DNA from: Lepidurus packardi
Taxonomy: Eukaryota > Arthropoda > Branchiopoda > Notostraca > Triopsidae
Assembly (NCBI GenBank): GCA_023053545.1
Contig: JAKZAN010000007.1
Span: forward strand, 1,054,001 to 1,118,000
Reading direction: 5' to 3'
Length of the DNA stretch: 64,000 nt
The notes beneath the pieces were generated by a model. The model ran no database searches, was not told where the DNA came from, and worked only from the letters and a program-made list of their open reading frames with translations. The position numbers and the translations under genes were made by a program. Positions 11,314 to 22,500 of the stretch are shown piece by piece (position 1 is the stretch's first letter; every line of letters starts with the position of its first letter).

Positions 11314-14300
11314 GTAAGTAGTTTTTTCTATATACTGCATCGCTTTTTTTGTCAACTCATAAACTTAAGGTCAATTTCCCTCCAGCATAATTGAAAGTAT
11401 ACAACACAACCTCGTTGAACATGACCAGGACGAACCGGTAGTAAACTGACGCTATCCCGTTGGCGCCACTTCTCTTCCATATACAAACACACACACACAT
11501 ACAGAAATCCATATCGTGCTACTTTTTCTCTTCCTCGCTCATGCTTGTTCAGAGCTATACTTCCTCGATAAAAGCAAACCTACAGATCTGGGCGTCCAAC
11601 AATCTAATAGTAACTGTGGCTCTGTAAATTTTTTCTTCTTGGTGCGGGGGGGGGGATGATGGAATTGAATTTAGGTGTCCTGGATCCGTCATCGAGACTT
11701 ACATTTGATTGCTGTGGGACGGTACACGTACACAGCAGACCAGCGATTTCGTCCAGTGCATCGTCCCCATTTTGAAGAGTTAGTGCAAGATGGAGTCGGA
11801 GGAACTGAAGCAGATGGTTTCCGCAAAGCTTTCCCCATCGATTCCGCCAAGAGCTATGGTGATTGGGGTTTAGAGATTCACTCGACTCAACATAGAGACG
11901 CCGGTATCTATGATTGCCAAATCAGCACCACGCCCCATCGCAGTCTTTTTATTCATCTACGCGTCGTCGGTAAGTCATATTTTCGCTACCTGTCTCGCAA
12001 TTCGTGCACACACACACAAATGCAACTGCAACTCCTTGGTTGCATGATCTTCCATGGTTTCTCTACAATCACCATTCCAGTGTTGGTTGAATGACGCCAC
12101 ATAACGCACAGAAAACTGTTGCCCAGTCAACTACTAAGCCAAAAGAATGACTTCTAGCTTGTTTAAATTATTTGAGAGGATAAAAAGCGACGGAAATTTT
12201 CCGTTTCCAACCTTTAGTTAAACCAATCGCTGTTCAAAGAGACCGAAATTAAACTAATCAGTCATTGTCTTACAATCCATGTTACATAAAGCTGACCCTC
12301 GGAAAACTTCCCATGGGATGCATACATCTGAATTAGTTAGAGCACACTTCTGGTGAACTACGTAATGTAGAAGAAAAAAAAAACATTATTCGTTTCTCGA
12401 TTTCTAAGAATGACAGAATACAAAAGAGTTCCTTGATTTTTCTATTCCTGTTAGAAACATCTGAAATGCAAATTGATTTGAACTTGTTTTTCGACAAAAA
12501 AAAGGAAAGAAGGAAAAAGAAAAAAAAGTTTGTTCGGAGTATTCCGCCGTCTCCGAAAAGTCACGCCAAACTTTGGCGTTTTCGGAAATCGAAGTCTTCA
12601 GTTCTTTATGACTTCTTATATCCTAGCTGCAACTCCTGTACACCTCTTCGAGACAATTTAACCTCCTTGGGATGCTTTTTCTGTGTTTTTTTCCCCACCA
12701 AGTAATGGCCATCGTCTTTGCCAATACACCTTCCTACACCAACGCTTGTAACACTGGGAATATTTCTCAAGGGTCCTATGATATTACTCATATAAGTTAG
12801 ATTTGATGCGAGCTCATGTATTGGTCACGCAACTCAAGCTTTAGTATTTTATGGAAAAAAACGCGAGTCATTTTTTCTTCAGAGAAAGAAAAAATAGAAA
12901 AATAGGGTTAACCAGGTACCATCCTCCTTGTATTTCTCTTTTTAATTTTGGTTTCAGGTCCTCCTTTGTGTGCGTTCACCATTTTTTCCGTCTTGGTTTT
13001 GTACTTTCCCGTTTAGTTATTTTTTTCTTCATAAACAAACGTGCGGATTATAAAACGTGCTTTATATGCTTGCAGAAGTGCGACGCGTGACAGTTTTGCG
13101 TCCACACACTTATCAGACCCCAGACCCTTTTCCTGTATGTTAATCGCGTACTAATCAAATGGCTATTTTGTCTTGAATTTTTAAGTTTCTTCACGTCCCG
13201 TAAAAATCACGCTTTTTTTCATTGTCTCTTCCGTTAAACACGTAAGAAAAAACCGTCCGTTTAGCGTTTAACATTTTAAGTACCTTTGGGAGGTTTAAAT
13301 AGGTTATACTTTAGTGGGTATAATGAGACAACAATAGAGGACTACAATGAGGAGCTCTTCGTCTCTTTTAGTACATCATATGAATAGAAGTTCCATTTTT
13401 GTCTCGTACCCTAAACTTTTGCCGCGTTGAATTTCGTTATCAAACTAATTATAACTATACTCCCATGCTTTTGTGAGCAAAGAACTTCGAACTCTACCTA
13501 TTCTTTCTCCACTAGCTTTCCAACAAGGCAAAAGGAAAAAAAAGCAACAACCGCTTTGAAACGGGAAAGTTCGCGAACTGAGCGCAGTTTAGTTAATTTT
13601 CCTGAACCTGGACCCAACACGATTCTTCCGACACCTCGTTGGCCACTTAGTTTCGGTGCCGAAAGTGCAGTAACCCAACTTTTTATCTCTCTAGAGATAT
13701 AAAAACTAAACTATGTTTGATTCCTAAAAAGAACCACAAAAACTAAACGCGGTATTAACACGATTCCTTGTAGAGCACTATAGGTTATGAGTCGCTTTCT
13801 ACGTTTAAGTCATATCTTACTTATTAACCGTATTAACACGAGACCCGACGTCCTGGCATTTTTTTATATATTACTGCATGCCTCACGCTTTAGAAATGCT
13901 GTGGAAATGCGCAGCGGAAACAACGCAGGGTGATAAAATATGCGTTGGCTACCCTTCTGCGATGGTTAAGAGCAAGTCATTGCCCTTTAGAGTAATTAGA
14001 TGAAATTCAATAGTGTTCGTGAAAACATAACAGACGACTCGTTGCCTGTGCTCATCGTGGAATCATAATCACGTACCAACTGGCGGTACAAGTCAGTTAC
14101 TCCCGAAATCCCTTCGCTCCTATTTTGCATTAAGCAAGTTTGCTTATTGCTGCTGTTGGTCTTGGTGTACATCTCGCTAATTGACGCCATTGGTAGGGGC
14201 AAAAGTACCTATCGACCAGCTACTTCCCTCTTTTGCCAACCTTCTCTTTTGTCTTTAAGGTCTCTAAAGTTCCCTCCTTCTATAACACTTCTATGATTAT

Positions 14301-17300
14301 TATCCTATAAACCCAACCTAGGCAAATAAGTTTATCCGTGTATGATGTGGGCCAGCGTAGTTTAACAATGACTGCTTAGCTGTATGAACGCATGGTTGTG
14401 GTTGTCCCTGTCCAGCCCAAACGCAGTAGAAATCCTGTACGAGCACAGAGCCAGGAGATTGTTTCCAGATTTTATGCGATGTAAGGCTACATTTTATGAC
14501 CAACTATACGTCAGTAACAACGCCCATGTCTCTGTATGGCAAACGTTAAAATGCGAGGTTTAGGCAAGTTTCACTCTACCTACCACTGCATCACTTCGCG
14601 ATAAAAGCGCCATATTGCTTTTAACAATTCATTTTCAAGTTTTATTTTTCTTTCCTTATTCGTTTCTTGGGAAAAAAAACCCATTCCGTGCAACCTATGG
14701 CTTGCGATCAATTTATTTATAATCAACATGACCTGTTATTTTCTCTTTCCATTTCATTTTTTCACTCTATTCTATATCTCGTGGACATCTGGTGCCTAGA
14801 ACCAAGCACAACTATTTTGGGCGCTTTGGACGTCTTCGTGGACAAAGGAAGCACCATCAATTTAACCTGCGTTATTCGTCTTAGCCCAGAGCCTCCACAG
14901 ACCATTGGATGGCGGCATAACAGCCAAGTAAACTTATTGTGCATGACGTGTTAATCCTGTAAGGCGAATTAATTTTCTTTTGACAAATACTACATACGTG
15001 AGTCATACATGCATTCCCGACGCGCGTGGTAGTCAAGGTCGAGCAGAATGCCTATACACATTGACGAACGATCGAAGTCTGGGCCGAGAATATATAAGCT
15101 CTTTTACCCAGCCTTTGTTATCTGAAAGAGAATTGGCAATATCACTAAAATCAAGAGCTAATATTTTACTTATTTATGAAACATTGCCAGTTCAAAGAGA
15201 GGTATCGTATCGACTATTTTATGGCATATATACAGCGCCACGTAGCGAAAGCGTTCAGAAAACACTTGCGCTTTGCAAAACACTTGAGAAATTTTATGAC
15301 GTTTTTAGTATCTCAACAGCTTGGATTTCCTTTCCTCGTGACTGCCAAAAGACATTGTAGTTATTGAAGTTCAAGGAATGTAGAACGCAACTTGTCCTGT
15401 ACACCTTATATTAAAAAGGATTTGCCGTAGTATTAGAACAAAAAGGCTTATTGGGAGTTTTTTTTTTCCCCCCATCCGGCCACGACAAGCTTTATTCTCT
15501 TACTAAAGGTACTAAAGCTGTATAGTAGAAGGGAGGAAGAAAGTTTACGAGGACAGCTTTTGCTGTCGAACAGACACATAACATAGCTACCGCTGTTGGC
15601 TTCCGCAAGAGGCCACTTTTTTCTTCGCAACCAATTAGAGAAACTGCTAACGGCGTAGTAATTTTTGTCGGACTTCAACCTAAGAGCTTCCAGAGAGGGA
15701 TAATAAGATTTCTTCTGACGCAATTCAGAGTTCTAGACATTTCATGGTATACCAAGCATGGCTGGTTCGACCCGATAGAATCAGAACAAGTTGGTAGCGC
15801 GTACGTGAGAAGTAGACGAGATTCATGACATTTTAGCTTTAGCTTTATAGCGGATTAATCTTTAAGAGGGAAAAACTGGCAAAATGCCGTTGTTGCCAGG
15901 AAACACTAATACAAGTTGCACAAGTCTGTTGCGGGCTCGAGTAGGTGTGACGTGATTAGCCCCAGACACAATTAGGAACCTGGCAAGCTTTGTAAGAAAG
16001 GTTATTAATTAAATAGGAAGTCACGCAATGGAATACGCAGTTGAGAACAGCAAGAAGAATTATGGGAGGGTCACAGGTGATGATTTATGGAGACTAGGGA
16101 CGGAAATGATAAAATATTATTGTACTTCATGCTCAATAGCAAAGGTTCTTCTTCGATAAAACCTTGCACAAATGATAAAAGGGAGTAGGGAAGGACTCTT
16201 ATAGAATACCTGATGTGTTCCCTATTAGCACCATTATTATTTTCTAATATAAGTTATCTTTCGTTTTGTGTATAGCAACGTACACGAAATAATAAATACG
16301 AAAGAAAGGACAAGATTTAATAACAAAAAAGCTTTCAAAAACTATTTCGTAATGTCATAGAAAATTCCTATACGTTGTCAGCGAGTCTTTTAAGCGATAA
16401 ATCCCTGCGACACGCAAAGGGCAATGCACGGTATTAACTAAGAGCAGAACAAGCTTCTGAAAGAAAAAAGACGCTTGAGATCTAACTTTGGTTAAAGAGA
16501 GATTTTTTATTGTGCACCTATTCGTTGCCAAGCATAGGTCCTGCGAATCGCTCGAGTATCTCACGCATTTGGTATTCCCTTTGTCTCTTCCTATAGCTTA
16601 TCAGTTATGACTCAGCTCGTGGTGGCGTGAGTGTTGTTACTGAAAAAGGCATAGAATCGTCAAGTTCCTTGCTGATCCAGAATGCAAGGCCATCAGACTC
16701 TGGCAAATATACATGCCTACCAGAAAACGCTGAACCAGCTTCAGTTAACGTACATGTCCTCAATGGTAAGTTATACTTTCCTTCACTATATACAGTGTAC
16801 ATTGAATTCTGACTAAAAAATGGTGTCCATATTGAGATCGATCCTCGGTATTTTTGCTTTTTATTAGCAATTCCCATGAACGTCAGTTATGCGGACAATG
16901 CTGACATAAAGCTGAATATGATTTTACCTCTAGAAAGTCAGTCCGGAAACTCATATTAAACTCTTAAGTTATTCGTTTTTTAAAGTATACACATTTTGTA
17001 AAGGCTGTTCCTTTCTAAAACTGACAGAGAAAAAATGTCTAACCATAAGAAAACACTTGTTTACAGGCGCATACGCTAGTAAAATAAATAAGTGTATGCA
17101 CTTATGGTTTTTCATTGCAACAAACTGAAAACAGGATTTCTTTCTTTTAAGCTAGAAGGTTGAACTAAATAGCTGCTTTTTTAAAAAAAAGTTGCAAATA
17201 CAGAATTGGAGCTGCCATTTGGATACCCAGCCAGAAAAATACAGGAAAAGCTTATTATTCATACAAGAAGCATCACTTTTAAAGAAAGTAAAAAAATAGA

Positions 17301-19585
17301 TCGAGTTCCCTAATATGCGAGAAAAAATCGTCGCTGACACAAATAACAGGACCAGAAAACGCCGAAGTAGCCCTGAAGCCTTTACTATCTCCTACAGTCG
17401 TAATTTATCTTCTTACACGTTACTGTTAGCTAAATCTTTATGATTTGATACAACTTATCCTATATACAAACTATAACAGGATCCTAGATCTTTAAATATT
17501 CCAAAACTATTTTGCAAGTGACACATAATCAAGGATAAGAAAGTGAAACCAAAAAAGAAAGGAATTAAATTCCCATAGGATGAGACTAAGACATAATTTT
17601 ATGTTTGTTTACCTCCTGCTATTTCACAGTCAGATCCGAACGCGTAAAGGAACGTAAGCCCTTTAATATTTTGCATTCCTTCATGGCCTTTTTTTTCGTT
17701 CGCATTGCGAAATAGGGAATTTACCGTTCCGTGTGTGCTCTCTTGTGATTTACTGATTAAAACTGATTACTTCTCTTTCAATTTTGTCGGGAGCTAACAA
17801 AAAAATTCAGTATTGCAGCTAGTTCAGCGCAGCATGAGAGAATAAAATGAATAAAAAAAGTTTGTCTCTGCTTTGCGACAGCTAGCTCAATTGTCTAGCA
17901 CAATTAAGATAAGGACAAGCTTAAATTCTCAACGCCAATTGACAAATGCCTTTGCTAATAATGATGACGCTCAACTAATCTTCTTTTTAGAAGCTTAGCA
18001 AATGTTCTTGTATAATTATCGCTTAACAAAAGTACCCGACAAACAATAAAAACAATGTCACATCGAGTATCTCTGCGACCAGTAGGGAAAACAGCTGCTT
18101 ACATCTTTTCTTTCTGCTGTGCTTGGTGCGCGTGATTTATCCTTTCCATGCTTCCTAACCCATGATCGTATTACACGTTATCAATTAACGCGCTCTCCTA
18201 GTCTGCATTATCTTCTCTCCACTTTCTGCAGCAAACATGTTTAAAACAAATGTGCTGCAAATTTTAATGCGTTAACGGGGTATTAGCTCATGCGAACTGA
18301 AGAGAGTATCCAGCTGAACCTTGTTGCTCGGCTAGGTGTCCCACGGAATGACGTCTAATCCTTCATTGAAGTCAAATTGGAAAGTATATACAAGTTTTCA
18401 CAAGATGCAGAATCTTACGTTGTGCTGTTTGTTGCAGAGTGGTGGACAGACACGCACAACTAGCTTTTCATAACAAGGTTTTCCGCTACTCTTTCTATAA
18501 GAAAGAATCCCTGTCTCCAGCTATCCATTAAGACTAGAGCCAGACTAATCGATCTCCAAGAACGACGGCAACTCTGTCTCACGAAGGAGGATATCAGCCA
18601 GAAAATACAATTGTGTACCCGTGTATCGCCGCCTTCCACAAACCAGCAATATGTATTACTTTACAAAACTATTTCCATTCCTGCCTGAGTGCAGGTCCGG
18701 CTATAAAATCTATCTTACTTAATTTTTTTAAGTCAGACGGTGTGGTGTTTTATTGTTTTTCAAGTATAGTATTACGTTACCTACTAGGTACTAACTTAGG
18801 TTACGTACTAGCACCTCCTTAGAATCAGCTTAAGTGCCATAATAAGTGTATTTATGATACTGTATTGAAATTGTGGTCAAGTTTTAGTTAAATTGACACC
18901 TTAGTTAAATCATAACTAAGTATTGCCGTCTTGTTTTGCAAGCGAGCTATTGCCAATAGAAACTTACTATAGAAAAAAGCGTTTTGGGCAATAAATGAAC
19001 AAATGTCCTGTGCATCAGTCCCCGAAGGAAAGAAAGGTACACGAACGTGAACTGAAAGGAAACAGATCAATTATTATTAGTCTTAAATACATTAAATTAT
19101 CGTAATAAAATTAGCTCTTAAGTTCGTTTGGCTGTGAAAGATATTTGCTCTATAGGTTGCGTAAATGAAAAATTAGTTCTATTTCTTCGAAATTCTGCAA
19201 TGAATTTTTAAAGTCCGATTTCTTTGATTTTCTTCTCAATCTTTCAGGTCGTATAAAATGTAATCTTACGTTTACTTTACAAAGTCATCAGTATAATTTT
19301 CAACAGCATGGGCGGCTCTAATTTCGAGCGGCTTCGGGTTAAAGGATGCCTGACGGTTCACTTAGCATCGCTAGGTTATTTTAGCATGGTGGTCCGATTG
19401 CACTTGGCTTTGTAGATATACCGTTCTCTCTCGTTTTAAATACCATTGTTCTTGTAGGAGAATCGCCTGCAGCCATGCAACACGGATCCAGTCCTGAACA
19501 GCTCAGCTCAAGCTCTTTATTCGTCTCTACCGTCGTCGTTGCCATTTTACAGGCATTTCTGCCCGTGCCTTGGTTAGCAGTTTAA
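10997..19585 (+). CDS. dpr: Dpr-family two-Ig cell-surface protein, 5'-incomplete, five coding exons
   Basis: Visible coding exons are 10997-11313, 11675-11969, 14800-14927, 16597-16765 and 19458-19585. All junctions are GT-AG with matching phases (1, 0, 1, 0, 1), giving about 344 residues. Family hallmarks seen are YLNCRV, SWIRHRDLHL, GRYTYTADQRF and DAGIYDCQISTTPH in Ig domain 1, then VVEPSTTILG, DKGSTINLTC, YDSARGGVSVVTEKG and DSGKYTC in Ig domain 2, then HVLNGESPAAMQHG. The protein ends with a Ser-rich stretch and about 20 hydrophobic residues before the stop, which suits a GPI-anchor signal. Dpr proteins are neuronal surface ligands that bind DIP Ig proteins to pair synaptic partners. 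The VDKGSTINLTC and GRYTYTADQRF stretches resemble Dpr6/Dpr10, but which paralogue this is cannot be settled here. The signal-peptide exon is missing from the model. Exon 2 carries an unusual 25-codon segment (see findings). Confidence 0.9.
11477..11500 (+). repeat. (CA)n microsatellite in dpr intron
   Basis: A short run of CA dinucleotides, about seven units, lies in the 361-base intron between the first two visible dpr exons. It is simple-sequence DNA. Confidence 0.6.
11646..11655 (+). repeat. G10 homopolymer just upstream of a dpr 3' splice site
   Basis: Ten consecutive G bases lie 19 bases before the acceptor AG at 11673-11674, where a pyrimidine tract would normally be. G-runs near splice sites can bind splicing factors of the hnRNP F/H type. 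Function here is an inference. Confidence 0.6.
11675..11969 (+). CDS. dpr: dpr coding exon B: body of Ig domain 1
   Basis: The exon opens in phase 0 with VSWIRHRDLHLIAVGRYTYT and closes with the second Ig1 cysteine (GIYDCQIST) and LRVV, with donor gtaagt at 11970. The SWIR tryptophan is the core Ig tryptophan. Between RPVHRPHFE and GDWGLEI there are about 25 residues not expected in Dpr proteins. The segment 11779-11853 begins gttagt and ends ag and could be an unspliced or optional 75-base intron. Removing it gives HFEDYGDWGLEI, closer to the family. Confidence 0.85.
11970..14799 (+). other. dpr intron, 2830 bases, no other gene seen
   Basis: This intron separates the two Ig-domain exon groups (gtaagt donor, tctggtgcctag acceptor). 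It contains A/T homopolymers and short open frames, the largest being 91 codons at 13427-13702. None resembles an Ig or other known domain, and I see no alternative Ig1 exon. Confidence 0.6.
14800..14927 (+). CDS. dpr: dpr coding exon C: first half of Ig domain 2
   Basis: Joined to exon B in phase 1, it gives EPSTTILGALDVFVDKGS, then INLTCVIRLSPEPP and GWRHNSQ. That supplies the first Ig2 cysteine and the core tryptophan. The donor is gtaaac at 14928. The stretch is strongly conserved across Dpr proteins. Confidence 0.88.
14928..16596 (+). other. dpr intron, 1669 bases, no other gene seen
   Basis: This intron lies inside Ig domain 2. It holds a 126-codon + strand open frame (14980-15360) that I do not recognise and take as chance. 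Confidence 0.6.
16597..16765 (+). CDS. dpr: dpr coding exon D: second half of Ig domain 2
   Basis: The exon encodes ISYDSARGGVSVVTEKG, then SLLIQNARPSDSGKYTCLP and VNVHVLNG. It carries the second Ig2 cysteine within the DSGKYTC motif. Acceptor ctatag and donor gtaagt are both good. It leaves in phase 1. Confidence 0.9.
16766..19457 (+). other. dpr last intron, 2692 bases, no other gene seen
   Basis: This intron contains A/T-rich and simple sequence and only short open frames. I see no alternative terminal exon. Confidence 0.6.
19458..19585 (+). CDS. dpr: dpr terminal coding exon: linker and GPI-signal-like tail
   Basis: With the split glycine codon it reads GESPAAMQHGSSPEQLSSSS, followed by a hydrophobic stretch (LFVSTVVVAILQAFLPVPWL) and the stop at 19583-19585. 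The AAMQ(H/T)G linker after the second Ig domain is a Dpr trademark. A small-residue cluster followed by a terminal hydrophobic segment with no cytoplasmic tail fits GPI attachment at one of the serines. A short type I membrane anchor is the alternative. Confidence 0.85.
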
Positions 19586-22500
19586 CAAACAAGTTCACCG
19601 TAAATGGCAGCGTCAAGACTTTTAGAAACAGCCAAAAGCTTCGACTTTGGGGTGAACTCATTCTGAACATTTCTGGAACCGGGAATGGCAAAAAGCAATC
19701 GGATGGCACATCGAAAGACCTAAACGGAAAGTAGTGATCTTATCTAGCCTCGTATGACTGATTACTGGGGCAAGGAAAAGGGATATGAAGTCAGGGGTCA
19801 GAACTACAGACGGCGAATGACTGTAAGCCCCCACCAACCATGACAGGACAACACGCTGAATTTGATGGAACATGTTGTACAGCAAGAAAGAAGCCATGGG
19901 TGGTTCATGGTAAGATGCCGTGCAAGACCCCATACAAATCACTGACATAAGTCTTACACTGCGCAATACCTAAGTGAAGAACGACGAACGCTGAAAAAAA
20001 CATCGTGCAGTGCTGTTTTGCTTCCGCACATGACAAAATATATGCGCTCAAATGAAAGTTGCGTGATAGTTCCCTTACGGTTCCCGCGCCCCACCGCGTT
20101 TGCTACGCGGAAGCCACTGCCATTTCCGGACAATACTGCGACAGGACAAACAAATAAGTAAAAACACGGAACAAAGGAGATACTTAATATCTTTCTTAAA
20201 AGTGTATTCTAACCTACAACAAAACATTCTCAATTTTTTTCCCTGCAAATGTGAACACGGGGCAACAGAAAGAAAGAAAGAGTTGTGAGTCAGGAATGGG
20301 AACCTATTTTTGGTTGAGAACTAGTTTCTTTTCTTTTATCGTCACGTACTAAAAAAAAGACCTGGACAAAACACATAGAGCTGTGAGAGAAAAAAGTACA
20401 CCAACCAAATCGTCTGGCATGCTGACAAAACCGGTAATCATCCGTCGACCGGCTCAATTGCAGCTTGTGCTGTTTGCGAACCTTCGTGTCGATGAATGCA
20501 AACGAGCTCTTAACGTCCTCCGATTTTATTTTTTTTTACCATTATTTCTGCGTCCTTTTGGGTCTTTCTGTATTATTAATCAGTTTCTGCATTCTTTGGT
20601 TCCGAAGACTAATTTAAGCTGGACACGGCAATGTTTCACTTCAACTATGTCACACCCGCTCTATATGCGGTGACGGTCCCCATATTTAATGAAGGACATG
20701 TTGGTTGAGGTTCGTGACAATTTTTAGCGTGACTGCTGCGCCTAATACTATGGCCATTTTAGCGTATCTCTCCTTCATTGAAGTCATTCTCGTCCAGTTA
20801 TGCACTTGACTGACGTTCTTAAAGTGTATGCGAGAGCGAGTGAGCGCCGTATTGTAGTGTGGAAGGAAACGAGCAGTCTCAATGATAGAATCTTTTTTTT
20901 TAATTTCTAAACCGATCCCAGGTTGATCCACACAGCAGCGGCTCATTGTCAAGTCCCGAAGGATAAATCTGTAAACATCCTACACAAGCATTCCTTTCAC
21001 TACTTTACCCCGACTGTGGAAACCTTTGTCTTTTAAGTAAGGAAACACTCGGACGCAAGACACTTTGTTGTTCGATATAACGTCCCCCGCTCTCTCTCAC
21101 AATAACATATTGTTCTTTGAAATCTAGTTTTATGAAGGCGTCTGTTTTTGCCTGTCAAAATGAACCATTTGTATAATTGATGAATTTCACAAAAAGGGAT
21201 ACAGAAAATACAACGGACCTACGATATGGAAGATCCTGCCGGGGCTTTGTTGTGAAAATTGGGTGGTGCAAGTAGATATGGTAGAACGAGTCAGAGACAG
21301 AGCATTGGCGCCATCGATTCTTCGATTCTTCCCAAACTTTCCCCCCCTCAAAAAAGCAAAAACAAAGAAAGGCACTTTACTTTGTTGGTGTGGCCGCCGT
21401 CTATTACTGGACCAGTAGCAGAGGCCGGCCAAGCAAAGGCTGCGAAGAGCCAACGAGCCAGGACTATCAACTCTGATAAGACGGGTAAATACAAACAGAT
21501 CAAACGATTCGTGACAGCGGCTCTAAAAGCTACCTTCTTACGAATTGCCCACCCAGGGAAAGGGTCATTTACTACCCTCTTTTAAGTGACGGGAAGGAAG
21601 GTATCAACGAGAGATCATCGACTATTGTGTCTTAAGCACTATAACCATTTGTCAACGGGGGTAGTTTGCGTACTATATTCTTGGTCATAGTACCTTGACC
21701 TTTGATCCCCACAACTGAAGTCATGTGACTCCAAGCAAATAATTTTCTGGGCCATGTCCCCCGCCTATTCTGCTTCGCCACCTTGTCATCACTTTTGGTC
21801 ATCTTATTCTGCGGCAGCAGCATTGGCCGTGGTATGGGTTACGCGGCTTTTTTTCTCTCCAGGATAAAGTTTGTCACGCTCCATGAAGCGTGTGTTGCAC
21901 TTGACAGTGATTGCATTCAACAAGAAAGCGTCGGCTACAGTCTGCATTCTATGCAACGAAGAACCCCTGCCAACTTAGACAAATTCTGTTACGCCAGCAG
22001 AGTCTGGCTATATGGTAAGTCAATGATCCTATATTAATAAACACAAAATAATAAATTGAACCTTCTTAAAACTGTAGGTTCAACTCGTATCGTACAGCTC
22101 GACAGACTCATCACATGATTCTTAGGCAAGGAAATGGGTGCGTATCGAGCGTCGTTTAATGTACCCATTAAATCTATCTTAAACTTGAGACTCGTCGCTA
22201 ACTGCTGTTTACGAGGAAACAAAATTCCGCCGGACCCTAAGTAAATCTGCGGTGCCGAATGTCGTTCTTAACGTTTCCCATTTCCGTGATTGCAACTCGG
22301 ATTAAAAGCTTTCGGCGATAGTCCGCTAGTCTTATTTCTAAATTGCGTCTCTTAATGCCACTCGAATTTTCATCTTCAACCTAGACGTGATCAAAGTGTT
22401 TCTCAAAACCGTTGGCATTCCCGAGACCTCCATCTTTAACTTTGGTTTTTCTCATAATTCAGTCTTGAAGTTCGAGCAAAAACAAGTTTTAGTTCTTTAA

